Part shown: positions 37,864 to 46,441 of the stretch, piece by piece
Layout: each line of letters starts with the position of its first letter
Numbering within the stretch: the first letter of the stretch is position 1
NCBI GenBank assembly: GCA_028876495.1
Contig: JAGWRO010000093.1
Location: 62,001 to 126,000 of the forward strand
Origin: Bacteroidota bacterium
Lineage (GTDB): Bacteria; Bacteroidota; Bacteroidia; Chitinophagales; Chitinophagaceae
DNA length: 64,000 nt
Reading direction: 5' to 3'
The notes under the pieces: model-generated
Told to the model about the DNA's origin: nothing
Database searches by the model: none
What the model saw: the letters and a program-made list of their open reading frames with translations, nothing else
Program-made: the position numbers and the translations under genes

Positions 37864-37891
37864 ATAAGTTATTATAATTTTTACTTTTTGT

Positions 37892-37927
37892 GGCACAGGT
37901 ATATCCTGTGCCATTTCTTTCTCTTTT
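37892..37927 (+). terminator. Terminator after the small membrane protein gene
   Basis: GGCACAGG-TATAT-CCTGTGCC, a perfect 8-base stem (37892-37912), followed by a T-rich tract ATTTCTTTCTCTTTT. Confidence 0.75.
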
Positions 37928-37994
37928 CATTGCCGCGATTTTAATTTCAATCATTTTTCTTACGGATATTTGCAGTCATTAAATTTTTTTTTGA

Positions 37995-38978
37995 ATGCGA
38001 ATAGCCATAAATGGAATGGGACGGATCGGACGTCTCTTATTTAGAAGATTACTTGAAAATGAACAAGTTGAACTGGTGGCCATCAATGACCTGATGCCGG
38101 TAAAAAACCTGGCTTACCTGTTGAAATATGATTCTATCTATGGAACATATCCTCACGAAATAAAAGCAGGTGAACAGGTTCTCCAGGTTGATCAAAAACA
38201 AATAGCTGCCTACCAAAATGCAGACCCACTTCAACTTCCCTGGAAGGAATTGAAGGTAGATGTGGTGTTGGAATGCACCGGAAAATTTACCCATAAAGAA
38301 GGCGCTTCAAAACATTTAACCGCGGGTGCCGGGAAAGTGCTATTATCTACTACGGGTGCTGAAGATGTAGTTTTACAGGTTTACGGGCACAACCAAAATG
38401 GATCTACAGAAAGCATTGATATCTTGTCACCGGGTGGCTGTATGACCAATTGCTCAGTTCATGTGCTTTATATTTTGAATTCAATAGGAATTCAATCGGC
38501 TCATCTTAATATACTTCATTCTTATACCTCACGCCAGGCACTGGTAGATATGCCCAATGAACAGTTTCGCAGGGGTCGCGCAGCCGCTGAATCGATCATT
38601 CCTGTTGCCATTGATCTTCATCAATCACTAAATCGTTTGCTTCCGGGTTTAAAAGATAAAATCAATGTTTTCTCTACGAGGATACCTGTTGCCAACGGTG
38701 CGATGGCTTCTTTTAATGTTCAGTTAAAGGAAGAAGTATCGGCAGAACAAATCAATAAAATGTTTAAAACTGCTTCCCAAAATGATTACAAAGGAATATT
38801 GGAGTATACAGAAGATCCATTGGTTTCACTTGACATAAAAGGGAATACCCATTCTTGTATCATTGATGGCACACAGACGGCTGTTATTGGCAATCATGCA
38901 AGGGTGGTAGCGTGGTTCGATAATGAATTTGGCTTTACCAGCCGCCTTATCGACTGGCTGGCTTATTGGAACAAATAA
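37995..38978 (+). CDS. Glyceraldehyde-3-phosphate dehydrogenase, divergent paralogue
   Basis: 327 residues. The NAD-binding fold opens INGMGRIGRLLFRRL, and the Asp in AINDL fits NAD rather than NADP. The catalytic motif usually written SCTTNC is here GGCMTNC (the nucleophile Cys is kept, near residue 152), and the partner His is in LHSYTSRQALVD (~176). The anion-binding segment RAAAESIIPVAIDLHQSL differs from the usual AAxNIIPTxTGAA. It may be a second GAPDH or a related aldehyde-phosphate dehydrogenase. It stands alone, after the small membrane peptide unit. Confidence 0.85.
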   Translation: MRIAINGMGRIGRLLFRRLLENEQVELVAINDLMPVKNLAYLLKYDSIYGTYPHEIKAGEQVLQVDQKQIAAYQNADPLQLPWKELKVDVVLECTGKFTHKEGASKHLTAGAGKVLLSTTGAEDVVLQVYGHNQNGSTESIDILSPGGCMTNCSVHVLYILNSIGIQSAHLNILHSYTSRQALVDMPNEQFRRGRAAAESIIPVAIDLHQSLNRLLPGLKDKINVFSTRIPVANGAMASFNVQLKEEVSAEQINKMFKTASQNDYKGILEYTEDPLVSLDIKGNTHSCIIDGTQTAVIGNHARVVAWFDNEFGFTSRLIDWLAYWNK

Positions 38979-39024
38979 GTTTACAGTAAAGCAACAAATA
39001 ATCTGGGTTTTTATTTGCGCATGA

Positions 39025-40434
39025 TTAATGCACATTTCCAAAAAACAAATAAGCCAACAAGATAGAAGTAACTATTCCTACAAGATCAGCAAGCAACATG
39101 GCACCAATAGAATAGCGCGTATTTTTAATAGAAACAGCACCGTAATAAACTGCAACGATATAAAAAGTAGTATCGGAAGTTCCCTGTAAAATGGAAGATA
39201 AATCGGCTGCAAAAGAATTTGGACCATAAGTCGTCATCGTATCGATCATCATTCCCCGGGCTGCGCTGCCACTTAAAGGTTTTACCAAAGCCGTTGGCAA
39301 ACCCGCAACAAATCTTGTATCGGTTCCTAATGCTCCAAACAATTTGCTCATTCCATCAATGATCACCTCAAATGTGCCGCTGGTACGCAATAAACTAATT
39401 GCCACCAACATTCCCACCAGGTAAGGTATAATTTTTACCGCCACTTCAAAGCCATCTTTTGCACCATGAATGAAAGCGTCAAAAATGTCAATCTTTTTAT
39501 ACAATGCGCCTAAAATAATCAGGAAGAAAAGCGATAAAATAAGTCCGTTGCTCAGCACGCCGGAAAAAGTTTGCACGCCGGTAAAGCTCAACGATTTTAA
39601 ATAAATAACCATCAATGAAATAACCGCCGAAATCCCCAAAACCCATAACAAGATCACCGGTTGAAAAACATTTATTTTTTGTTTGTAGGAAACAATCAGC
39701 ATTGCAGCAATAGTTGCGGCAAAAGTGGCGATCATACAAGGGATAAAAATGGAAGTAGGATTTGCCGCATTTAATGAAGCTCGAATCGCAATAATGCTCA
39801 CAGGAATTAAAGTAAGCCCCGAAGCATGCAGGCACAAAAACATGATCTGCGAATTGGAGGCTGTATCCTTATTCGGATTCAGTTCCTGCAGGCTTTCCAT
39901 CGCTTTAATACCAAACGGTGTCGCCGCATTATCCAACCCCAAAAGATTCGCCGAAAAATTCATTACCATGTGCCCCATCGCCGGGTGATTTTTAGGCAAT
40001 TCAGGAAATAGCTTTGAAAAGAAAGGCCCGATAATTTTGGATAAAAGACGGATCCCCCCTGCCCTCTCGGCAATACTCATAAATCCCATGAACAACGCCA
40101 TGATCCCGATAAGATTGATAGAAATATCAACAGCCGTTTTTGCGGTGGCAATTATGCCATCGGCACTTTGTTGCCTGTAACTGATATAATTTCCGTCAGC
40201 AGTTTTGCTGTATTTTAACGTTCCTTCACTGTACGTTTTGCCGCTTTGTAATTTTTGTAAAATAGCAGAAGCCATTTTTTGTGAATCTAACCTGGTAGTG
40301 TAAGAAGTATCGCCTGCATTGCCAACCACCATACGGCTATAAATATTGGTGTTGCCTTTTATAAATATACATTGAAAAGTAGCCGCCAGGAATGCAACAA
40401 TAATAAAGGACGCCCAGATTCTGCTTAATGCCAT
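39025..40434 (-). CDS. Fused SpmA-SpmB-like nucleoside-recognition (Gate) membrane protein
   Basis: 469 residues with about ten membrane helices. The first half (NLLGLDNAATPFGIKAM, residues ~155-171; HASGLTLIPVSIIAIR) matches SpmA. The second half (AVKIIPYLVGMLVAISLLR; KPLSGSAARGMMID; QGTSDTTFYIVAVYYGAV) matches SpmB. In spore formers these are two proteins; in Bacteroidota a single fusion is usual, with an extra periplasmic insert (residues ~25-95). Transport or nucleoside-recognition roles are proposed for the Gate domain; the substrate is unknown. Confidence 0.85.
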   Translation of the reverse strand: MALSRIWASFIIVAFLAATFQCIFIKGNTNIYSRMVVGNAGDTSYTTRLDSQKMASAILQKLQSGKTYSEGTLKYSKTADGNYISYRQQSADGIIATAKTAVDISINLIGIMALFMGFMSIAERAGGIRLLSKIIGPFFSKLFPELPKNHPAMGHMVMNFSANLLGLDNAATPFGIKAMESLQELNPNKDTASNSQIMFLCLHASGLTLIPVSIIAIRASLNAANPTSIFIPCMIATFAATIAAMLIVSYKQKINVFQPVILLWVLGISAVISLMVIYLKSLSFTGVQTFSGVLSNGLILSLFFLIILGALYKKIDIFDAFIHGAKDGFEVAVKIIPYLVGMLVAISLLRTSGTFEVIIDGMSKLFGALGTDTRFVAGLPTALVKPLSGSAARGMMIDTMTTYGPNSFAADLSSILQGTSDTTFYIVAVYYGAVSIKNTRYSIGAMLLADLVGIVTSILLAYLFFGNVH

Positions 40435-40467
40435 AAGTTAAGTTGAAAAAACTAAGATAAGAGTTAA

Positions 40468-40651
40468 TTGGCTAATTAGCCAATTAGCTAATTAGCTAAT
40501 GTGCCAATTTGAAAATGTGAAAATGAACCTGGTTAACTTTATAAACAAAACCTAAAATCAAAAAACAGTTTATTTGTTGGTTTGCTATTTATCAGAATCC
40601 GTAATTGATAATTCGTAATTCGTAATTCCCAATTCCCAATTCACCATTCAC
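40468..40651. repeat. Intergenic simple repeats upstream of the YfhO gene
   Basis: 40468-40524 holds repeated units of GCTAATTAGC type running into TGTGCCAATTTGAAAATGTG. 40601-40651 holds repeats of AATTCGT and AATTCCC. The same vocabulary returns at 45619-45677 and 48664-48735. No coding potential; probably degenerate dispersed repeats. Confidence 0.6.
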
Positions 40652-40692
40652 TTAAAATCATTTACTTTGCTTCTTAAAAGAAAAAACGCTTC

Positions 40693-43221
40693 ATGAAGAA
40701 TTTCAGTTTCAAAAAAATACTTCCCCATCTTATTGCAATAGCAGTATTTTTAGTTGTTGCCGTTATTTATACAAAACCAGCTTTCCAGGGAAAAGTGCCG
40801 CAGCAGTCTGATACACAGCAATGGCATGCAATGGCACAACAGTCTTTTGAATTTAAAGATAAGTATGGACACTTTCCTTTATGGACCAACAGCATGTTCA
40901 GCGGTATGCCTGCTTATCAAATCGCCTTTGACCCGAGAACAAAAATTACGGTTGGCTATCTTTCAGATGTTCTCACTTTAGGGCTTCCGGTTCCGGCCAG
41001 TTTTTTCTTTTTAGCATGCATTTGTTTTTATTTTTTATGTGTCGTCGCCGGTGCCAATCCGTGGGTAAGTATTCTGGGTGGACTTGCCTACGCCTACTCC
41101 ACTTTTGATCCCATCATTATTTCAGTGGGCCACAATACGCAGATGATCTCTATTGGCTTTGCACCTGCCGTTTTGGGCGGCTTACTTTTATTATATAAAA
41201 AGAAATACCTGGCCGGTTTTATGGTGACAGCCTTGTTTTCTTCTTTTTTGATTGCACAAAACCATGTGCAGATCGTTTATTACACATTGATCATTGCGGT
41301 GATAATGACGATTGCTTTTTTGATAAGAAGCTACCAGGAGAAACAATTTGGCCATGCCATAAAAAGTGCGGCGCTTGGTCTTTTGGCAGGAATAGTAGGA
41401 CTTGCGTGTTGCGCAGTTTCAATGATGCCTACTTATGAATATGCCAAAGAAAGTATGCGTGGCGGTAAATCAGAATTGACTTCAGATATCCAGGGAAACA
41501 AAACCAAAGGTGGGTTGGACAAAGATTACGCTTTCAGGTATAGCCTTGGCTTTCCTGAAACCCTTACTTTCATGGTTCCGGGATTATATGGTGGCAGCAA
41601 TGGTGGCGACGAATACAATGCTAACTCTAAATTTGTCGAGCAATTTTCACAATTAGGGGCTCCGGAGGACCAGGCTCTTCAGTTCGCAGACCATTATTCT
41701 TATTGGGGCGATCAGCCGGGAACATCCGGGCCGGTTTACCTTGGTGCGATTATTTGCCTGCTCTTTATTTTCGGAGTCGTCTATTTAAAATCCTGGTATA
41801 AATGGTGGCTCATTGCCGCCAGTGTACTCGGCGTTTTACTGGCATGGGGCGCTAACTTTTCAAGTTTTAATTATTTCCTTTTTGATTATCTTCCTTTCTA
41901 CAATAAGTTTCGGGCGCCCACAATGGCGCTGGTAATTCCTCAATTGTGCTTTCCCTTAATGGCAGTGCTGGCTCTTACCAAATTGATCTCCAAAGATATT
42001 GATGTGGCCGAAGCGTGGAAAAAATTAAAGTCCACTGCAATTATTAGTGGAGTTATTCTTGTATTGCTGGGATTCTTTTACATGTCCGCTTCTTTCACCG
42101 GCCCTAATGATAAAGCCATCAGGGATAACCTGAAACAAAATATGTTGCGTGTTCCTCCTGGTCAGCAAGCGTCCCCCCAGTTAGAACAACAGGCGGATCA
42201 GGTAAGCCGTAATCTTATTGAAGCATTACAAACCGACAGGAAAAATTTAATGGGAAGTGATCTGCTGCGATCATTTATTTTGATCGGGCTTGCCGTTCTT
42301 TTGATGGGGTTGTATTTGAAGAAGAAAGTTCCTGCTAAATTGCTGGTAGCAGGGTTAATTATTCTCTCGGGATATGATCTTATTGGAGTGGCTTTACGCT
42401 ATTTAAATACCAATAATTATGTAGAACCCGAAGATTTCGAATCGGCGTATATCCCATCACCGGCAGAAACCCAAATTTTGAAAGACCCTGACCATGCCAA
42501 CTTCCGGGTATTTAATGAAACGGTAGATGCATTTAATGATGCTACTACCGCTTATCATCTAAATTCTGTTGGTGGGTACCATCCGGCAAAATTGGGTCTG
42601 TACAACGATATTATAACCAGGCAACTGAGTAAAGGAAATATGCAGGTTTTTGACATGTTGAATACCAAATATTTTATTGTTCAAAACCCACAAACAGGTA
42701 AGCCGGAGGCGCAGTTAAATCCGGGAGCTTTTGGAAATTGCTGGTTGATAAAAGGCATAAAATATGTTGACAATGCCGACCAGGAAATGGCCGCTCTTGA
42801 TAATACCGATTTGAAAGATACCGCAGTGGTAGAGAATAAATTTAAACCGCAAATCACGTCAACTCCAAAATATGATTCGATTGGTTATATTAAATTGGTA
42901 CAAAACCTGAATGATAAAATAGATTACAGGTTTTCTGCAAATTCGCCCCAGTTTGCCGTCTTCAGTGAAATTTATTATCCTGAAGGATGGAATGTATATA
43001 TTGATGGAGATAAGGCGGATTATGTAAAAACCGACTACGTTTTACGTGGCATGTTAATTCCTGCAGGGAATCATGAAATAGAATTCAGGTTTGAGCCCAA
43101 ATCCTTTACTACAGGCCGGATGATCAGCATTATTGCCAACCTGTTGGTAGCCTTGTTGATCATAGCCACCATTGTATATTATTCCGTAAAAAAGAAAGAG
43201 CCTGATGCGCATTTATTATAA
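40693..43221 (+). CDS. YfhO-family membrane protein (putative GT-C glycosyltransferase)
   Basis: 842 residues. One N-terminal helix is followed by a periplasmic loop with SDTQQWHAMAQQSFEFKDKYGHFPLWTNSMFSGMPAYQ (acidic residue and P-L-W-x-x-x-M-F-x-G-M-P are YfhO hallmarks), then about twelve helices to residue ~590 and a C-terminal soluble domain (FAVFSEIYYPEGWNVYIDG, residues ~755-773). YfhO proteins resemble GT-C lipid-linked-sugar glycosyltransferases and modify cell-surface polymers. It is followed by a GT2 gene 31 bases later. Confidence 0.9.
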   Translation: MKNFSFKKILPHLIAIAVFLVVAVIYTKPAFQGKVPQQSDTQQWHAMAQQSFEFKDKYGHFPLWTNSMFSGMPAYQIAFDPRTKITVGYLSDVLTLGLPVPASFFFLACICFYFLCVVAGANPWVSILGGLAYAYSTFDPIIISVGHNTQMISIGFAPAVLGGLLLLYKKKYLAGFMVTALFSSFLIAQNHVQIVYYTLIIAVIMTIAFLIRSYQEKQFGHAIKSAALGLLAGIVGLACCAVSMMPTYEYAKESMRGGKSELTSDIQGNKTKGGLDKDYAFRYSLGFPETLTFMVPGLYGGSNGGDEYNANSKFVEQFSQLGAPEDQALQFADHYSYWGDQPGTSGPVYLGAIICLLFIFGVVYLKSWYKWWLIAASVLGVLLAWGANFSSFNYFLFDYLPFYNKFRAPTMALVIPQLCFPLMAVLALTKLISKDIDVAEAWKKLKSTAIISGVILVLLGFFYMSASFTGPNDKAIRDNLKQNMLRVPPGQQASPQLEQQADQVSRNLIEALQTDRKNLMGSDLLRSFILIGLAVLLMGLYLKKKVPAKLLVAGLIILSGYDLIGVALRYLNTNNYVEPEDFESAYIPSPAETQILKDPDHANFRVFNETVDAFNDATTAYHLNSVGGYHPAKLGLYNDIITRQLSKGNMQVFDMLNTKYFIVQNPQTGKPEAQLNPGAFGNCWLIKGIKYVDNADQEMAALDNTDLKDTAVVENKFKPQITSTPKYDSIGYIKLVQNLNDKIDYRFSANSPQFAVFSEIYYPEGWNVYIDGDKADYVKTDYVLRGMLIPAGNHEIEFRFEPKSFTTGRMISIIANLLVALLIIATIVYYSVKKKEPDAHLL

Positions 43222-43252
43222 AATGAATGTGAATTTTCTTTTGATAAAATAA

Positions 43253-44050
43253 TTGATCAGCCAGTTGACTAAATTATCGATCATAACTATTTGCTTCAAC
43301 AACCTGCAGGAGGTTTTAGATACCTGTAAATCGGTGGATGAACAAATCATTCCCCCGTTTGAGCATTTGATCATTAACGGTTCAACTACTCCTGGCATTG
43401 AAAAGTATTTTGAAAAAGCAGAAAAAGTTAATTACAGAAAAGTTTTTAATGAAAGAGACAAAGGCATTGCAGATGCTTTTAATAAAGGCATCCAAAAATC
43501 TACGGGCAATGTAATTCTGCTGCTCAATTCGGGCGACCTTTTATATGATGAAAATGTGGTAAAAATTGTTTTGACAAAATTCAATGAAGACAATTCCTTA
43601 ATGTGGTTGCATGGAAAATACCGTTACCAGCGAAGTGGCGTATGGGTTACACTGGGCAAACCCTTCGACCCTAAAAAATTATACCGCGGCATGCGAAGCC
43701 TTTCGCATCAAACCATGTATGTACGCAAAGAGTTGTTCGATAAATATGGTTTGTTCGATAATTCTTTCAAAATAGCGATGGACTTTGATTTTGTGGCGCG
43801 AATCCGGTTTGAAAAATTTTTATTTCTCAATGAAATTCTTGCTGTAAATGTTCCCGGCGGCATCAGTACCGAGAGATATAATTTGTCATTAAAGGAAGGC
43901 AGTATCGTAGTAAAAAAATACCTCGGATCAAGTTGGAAAAATAAGCTTTGGACGTTCAGGTTAAAAACTTTAAAAACGATCCAAAACATTCCTGTATTGG
44001 GAAAACTTCTTTATAAAATAAAAGTTGGCTTGGGACTAGCAAATACATGA
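43253..44050 (+). CDS. Family 2 glycosyltransferase
   Basis: 265 residues. The GT-A fold starts at once (KLSIITICFNNLQEVLDTC), with the DxD-like region LLLNSGDLLYDE near residue 85, and the acceptor-side segment SLSHQTMYVRKELFDKYG near 150. The start must be a TTG (43253 or 43265), because an in-frame stop lies directly upstream; no ATG is available near the beginning of the fold. It probably adds a sugar to a surface polysaccharide. It follows the YfhO gene closely. Confidence 0.85.
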   Translation: MISQLTKLSIITICFNNLQEVLDTCKSVDEQIIPPFEHLIINGSTTPGIEKYFEKAEKVNYRKVFNERDKGIADAFNKGIQKSTGNVILLLNSGDLLYDENVVKIVLTKFNEDNSLMWLHGKYRYQRSGVWVTLGKPFDPKKLYRGMRSLSHQTMYVRKELFDKYGLFDNSFKIAMDFDFVARIRFEKFLFLNEILAVNVPGGISTERYNLSLKEGSIVVKKYLGSSWKNKLWTFRLKTLKTIQNIPVLGKLLYKIKVGLGLANT

Positions 44051-44138
44051 AATAAAAATTAAGTGAATTAGTTTGTTTACTATAAATCTTATTTCCGCCT
44101 TTCTCAATTGAAAAATCTAAAATAATTAATTAATTAAA

Positions 44139-44252
44139 TTAATATTCCAGGGGATTCATTTTCGTATGCCTTATTCGAATAATTCTATACGCTTCTTTTA
44201 ATGCCAGTTTCGCTTCATCACCTATTATGATTTTGCGTATATCACTTACCAT
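44139..44252 (-). pseudogene. Truncated RelE/ParE-type toxin
   Basis: A 37-residue frame begins MVSDIRKIIIGDEAKLALKE and continues AYRIIR, like the first third of a ParE toxin, then stops after NPLEY. Full ParE proteins have about 95-100 residues, so it lacks the sheet and catalytic/binding region. Its ATG overlaps the end of the antitoxin gene by 7 bases, the normal arrangement of such pairs. The sequence beyond the stop is AT-rich and holds no continuation that I can see. Confidence 0.6.
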
Positions 44253-44479
44253 GATTGCATTTCTTTTTGCAACTCTGCCAAAGTTGTAAAATTTCCTTCA
44301 TTGATATCGATCATGGCTTCATCAAGTTCTTTGTTGTATTGCTCAATAGAAATGGATTGTTCCGGCTCTTTATCTGATTTTATAAAAGTCTTAATCAATT
44401 GAAGCAACGATTTTTTTTGAGGTTCTGTAAGCTGGATAAAATATCTTATCAACTCTTTGTCAATTGAAGAAACTTCCAT
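44246..44479 (-). CDS. Antitoxin-like protein of the broken ParE pair
   Basis: 77 residues, cytoplasmic, mostly helical: IDKELIRYFIQLTEPQKKSLLQLIKTFIK, then the segment SIEQYNKELDEAMIDINEGNF near residues 43-64, which is the usual toxin-binding tail of Bacteroidota ParD/RelB-like antitoxins. It overlaps the truncated toxin frame by 7 bases. With the toxin decayed it is an orphan antitoxin. Confidence 0.7.
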   Translation of the reverse strand: MEVSSIDKELIRYFIQLTEPQKKSLLQLIKTFIKSDKEPEQSISIEQYNKELDEAMIDINEGNFTTLAELQKEMQSW

Positions 44480-44521
44480 TTTTTGTATGTTTTACACAAA
44501 TTTATTTTTTATTTGATAATT

Positions 44522-45466
44522 CTAATACAGCCTGTTTTTGGCAAAAGCCATTAACATAAATCCCTTGGAAATAAAACCGATTTTTAACAAAGCAACGGGA
44601 ATCTTTTTTTGAAAATTAATGATGAAAAGGATTTTTTGATTCGGTTGTATGTCTCCGAGAAATGACATAAGTTTTTCTTTAGAATCTATTTTTAAATTCC
44701 TCATCAGCCGCCAGTAATAATCAAAAACAAGAATGTCTTTTAAAATATCTTTTTTTTGTTCATTAAGGAAAGTGATATTTTCCGGCAATTGAACCGAAGG
44801 GTTGTATTTGGTGTAACCGGTAACCTGTCCGCTGTGAAAGCCAATATTTAATAAAACTTCATCGATATAAACAGGCATTTTCGTTTGTTGAATTACACGG
44901 ATGTAATAATCAAAATCAACTATAAATTTATACCGCTTATCGTACCATATATCCAGGTCTTTACGCACGATGGTGCAACTCGGATTTCCGACATACACTT
45001 TTTTTAAAAGGTGATAAGGATTGCTTTCAAAAAACTTTTTATCCGTGTAAGAAAGTTTTACCATTTGCTTCTTTCCTGTATCCGCTTCCACATTTTGAAA
45101 CGCAGAAAAGAAAAAAACAGCACTGGGATGTTGTTGAATATTCTGGTAAAAAACCTGCAATGCATTATCACTCGCAAACCAATCGTCATTGTGCATAATC
45201 TTTATCCATTCACCGTTTGCTTTTCGGATCGCCTCATTCCAGTTTTCGGGTGTGCCTAATGGTTGTGCATTTTTATAATAGCGGATTTCTTTTTTTGATT
45301 GATACTTTTCTATCAGCTCTGCCACGCTATCATCCGGGCTATCGTCAGTAATCACAATTTCATAATCCCTATAGGTTTGTGTTAATAAAGAATCCAGCAG
45401 CCGTTGCAGGTATTCAACATGTTTATAGGCCGGAATACAAATAGAAATAAAGGGAGAATTGTTCAT
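44522..45466 (-). CDS. Family 2 glycosyltransferase
   Basis: 314 residues. The opening SPFISICIPAYKHVEYLQRL, the nucleotide-binding SPDDSV segment and the metal-binding MHNDDWF (DxD-like, residues ~92-97) are clear GT2 features, with the acceptor-side SCTIVRKDLD near 160. It likely works in surface polysaccharide synthesis. It is unrelated in orientation to the GT2 at 43253 and lies next to the accessory repeat-rich region. Confidence 0.88.
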   Translation of the reverse strand: MNNSPFISICIPAYKHVEYLQRLLDSLLTQTYRDYEIVITDDSPDDSVAELIEKYQSKKEIRYYKNAQPLGTPENWNEAIRKANGEWIKIMHNDDWFASDNALQVFYQNIQQHPSAVFFFSAFQNVEADTGKKQMVKLSYTDKKFFESNPYHLLKKVYVGNPSCTIVRKDLDIWYDKRYKFIVDFDYYIRVIQQTKMPVYIDEVLLNIGFHSGQVTGYTKYNPSVQLPENITFLNEQKKDILKDILVFDYYWRLMRNLKIDSKEKLMSFLGDIQPNQKILFIINFQKKIPVALLKIGFISKGFMLMAFAKNRLY

Positions 45467-45546
45467 CTATATACAACGAATAATTAATGGTAAAAGTAAG
45501 GCGTAAAGTAAAACCTTTTCTTATAGACGTCAAATCGGCCGTATTC

Positions 45547-45612
45547 AGACCTATAAGGTTTCAATTCTAAAATCTGCAATTGATAACTAATCCTAAAAAA
45601 CCTTATAGGTCT
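45547..45612. repeat. 66-bp inverted-repeat element, copy 1
   Basis: Arms AGACCTATAAGGTTT (45547-45561) and AAACCTTATAGGTCT (45598-45612) are perfectly complementary. A homologous copy in the same orientation lies at 46324-46389; the two flank the 204-residue gene 45685-46299. Confidence 0.8.
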
Positions 45613-45618
45613 TACTAC

Positions 45619-45677
45619 CATTTTCACATTTTCATATTTTCACATTTTCATATTTTCATATTTCCACATTTTCAAAT
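45619..45677. repeat. Tandem TTTTCACA/TTTTCATA repeats
   Basis: About six units of ATTTTCACA or ATTTTCATA in tandem, ending CACATTTTCAAATT; immediately downstream of the minus-strand gene ending at 45685. Not a CRISPR: no spacers. Confidence 0.65.
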
Positions 45678-45684
45678 TCCTCCA

Positions 45685-46299
45685 TCAGCTACCTAAAAAC
45701 CGGTTCTTTAGCCTGCCATCAATATGATTCACCTCTCTCACATTAATCAAATGACCGGCTTCCACCAACTTTACCAGGCAGGAATGGACTTTTGTCATTT
45801 CCAGCCCAAGGCCGCCACAGTTATTTGACAGCGCCGCTTCAACTAACTCCTCCCAGTCATGAAGCCATTCCGTTAGCTTTTTGTACCTAAAGAATTTCCG
45901 GAAAGCCTTATAAGGATTGCAAAATTCTTTCGTAGACAGGAAGCGTGGCAAGTCCTTCCATTCAGTAGCAATTTGGTAATTACTGCAATAATAATTTTTG
46001 TTAGAAATGTCGCCGGGGCTTACTTCTATCGGGCCTGTCTTTTTTTCTTTTAAAACATGGGCCGCTTCCATCAGCGACCGGATGATCTTCATATAAAGCA
46101 ACACATCGCAGGGTGATTTTTTGGTATAAATTTCTTCTGCTTCCGCTGCATGTACAAGCTTACTGATCACCTTTCTGAAATGTGGCATCTCAGCATGTGA
46201 AAATACTTCTGCCAGCACCTGGTAAGGATCACCAATTACACGGTAACACCAGCTTTCGGTTTCAAACCGGTCTTTGATTTTTTCTTTTTTCTTTTTCAT
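45685..46299 (-). CDS. Unknown protein, paralogue of 47614-48225, HEPN-cluster family
   Basis: 204 residues, soluble, mainly helical. It shares a whole-length pattern with the 203-residue protein at 47614: (R/D)DPYQV(L/I)AE(V/L)FS near residue 25, DVLLY near 65, (D)(L/F)PRFLS(T/R)KE(F/Y)CNPY.AFRKFF near 115-140, and KLVEA(G/A)HLI(N/D)VRE..H..GRLK at the C-terminus. I recognise no named family. It is downstream of the HEPN protein gene and flanked by two copies of a 66-bp inverted-repeat element. The pairing with HEPN suggests a toxin-antitoxin-like or defence role, which is inference only. Confidence 0.75.
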   Translation of the reverse strand: MKKKKEKIKDRFETESWCYRVIGDPYQVLAEVFSHAEMPHFRKVISKLVHAAEAEEIYTKKSPCDVLLYMKIIRSLMEAAHVLKEKKTGPIEVSPGDISNKNYYCSNYQIATEWKDLPRFLSTKEFCNPYKAFRKFFRYKKLTEWLHDWEELVEAALSNNCGGLGLEMTKVHSCLVKLVEAGHLINVREVNHIDGRLKNRFLGS

Positions 46300-46323
46300 A
46301 TATCAATATTTTTATTTTTCCAC

Positions 46324-46389
46324 AGACCTATAAGGTTTAGATTTCAAATCCTGCCAATAGTTATCTTTTCCCAAAAACCTTATAGGTCT
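46324..46389. repeat. 66-bp inverted-repeat element, copy 2
   Basis: Arms AGACCTATAAGGTTT (46324-46338) and AAACCTTATAGGTCT (46375-46389), identical to those of copy 1; the loops are similar but diverged. It lies between the HEPN gene and the 204-residue gene. Confidence 0.8.
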
Positions 46390-46411
46390 TACACCTGCTT
46401 TTTATTTGTCT

Positions 46412-46441
46412 GAATCAGGATTTACAGGATTAATAGATTTT
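46412..46441. repeat. Short dispersed repeat (GAATCAGGAT... type), copy 1
   Basis: GAATCAGGATTTACAGGATT followed by AATAGATTTT, at the 3' end of the HEPN gene. A related copy with an internal difference lies at 48580-48615. Confidence 0.5.

Noticed and set aside
45619-45677. Tandem TTTTCACA units as a CRISPR array
   Set aside because: Units follow each other without unique spacers and no cas genes are near.
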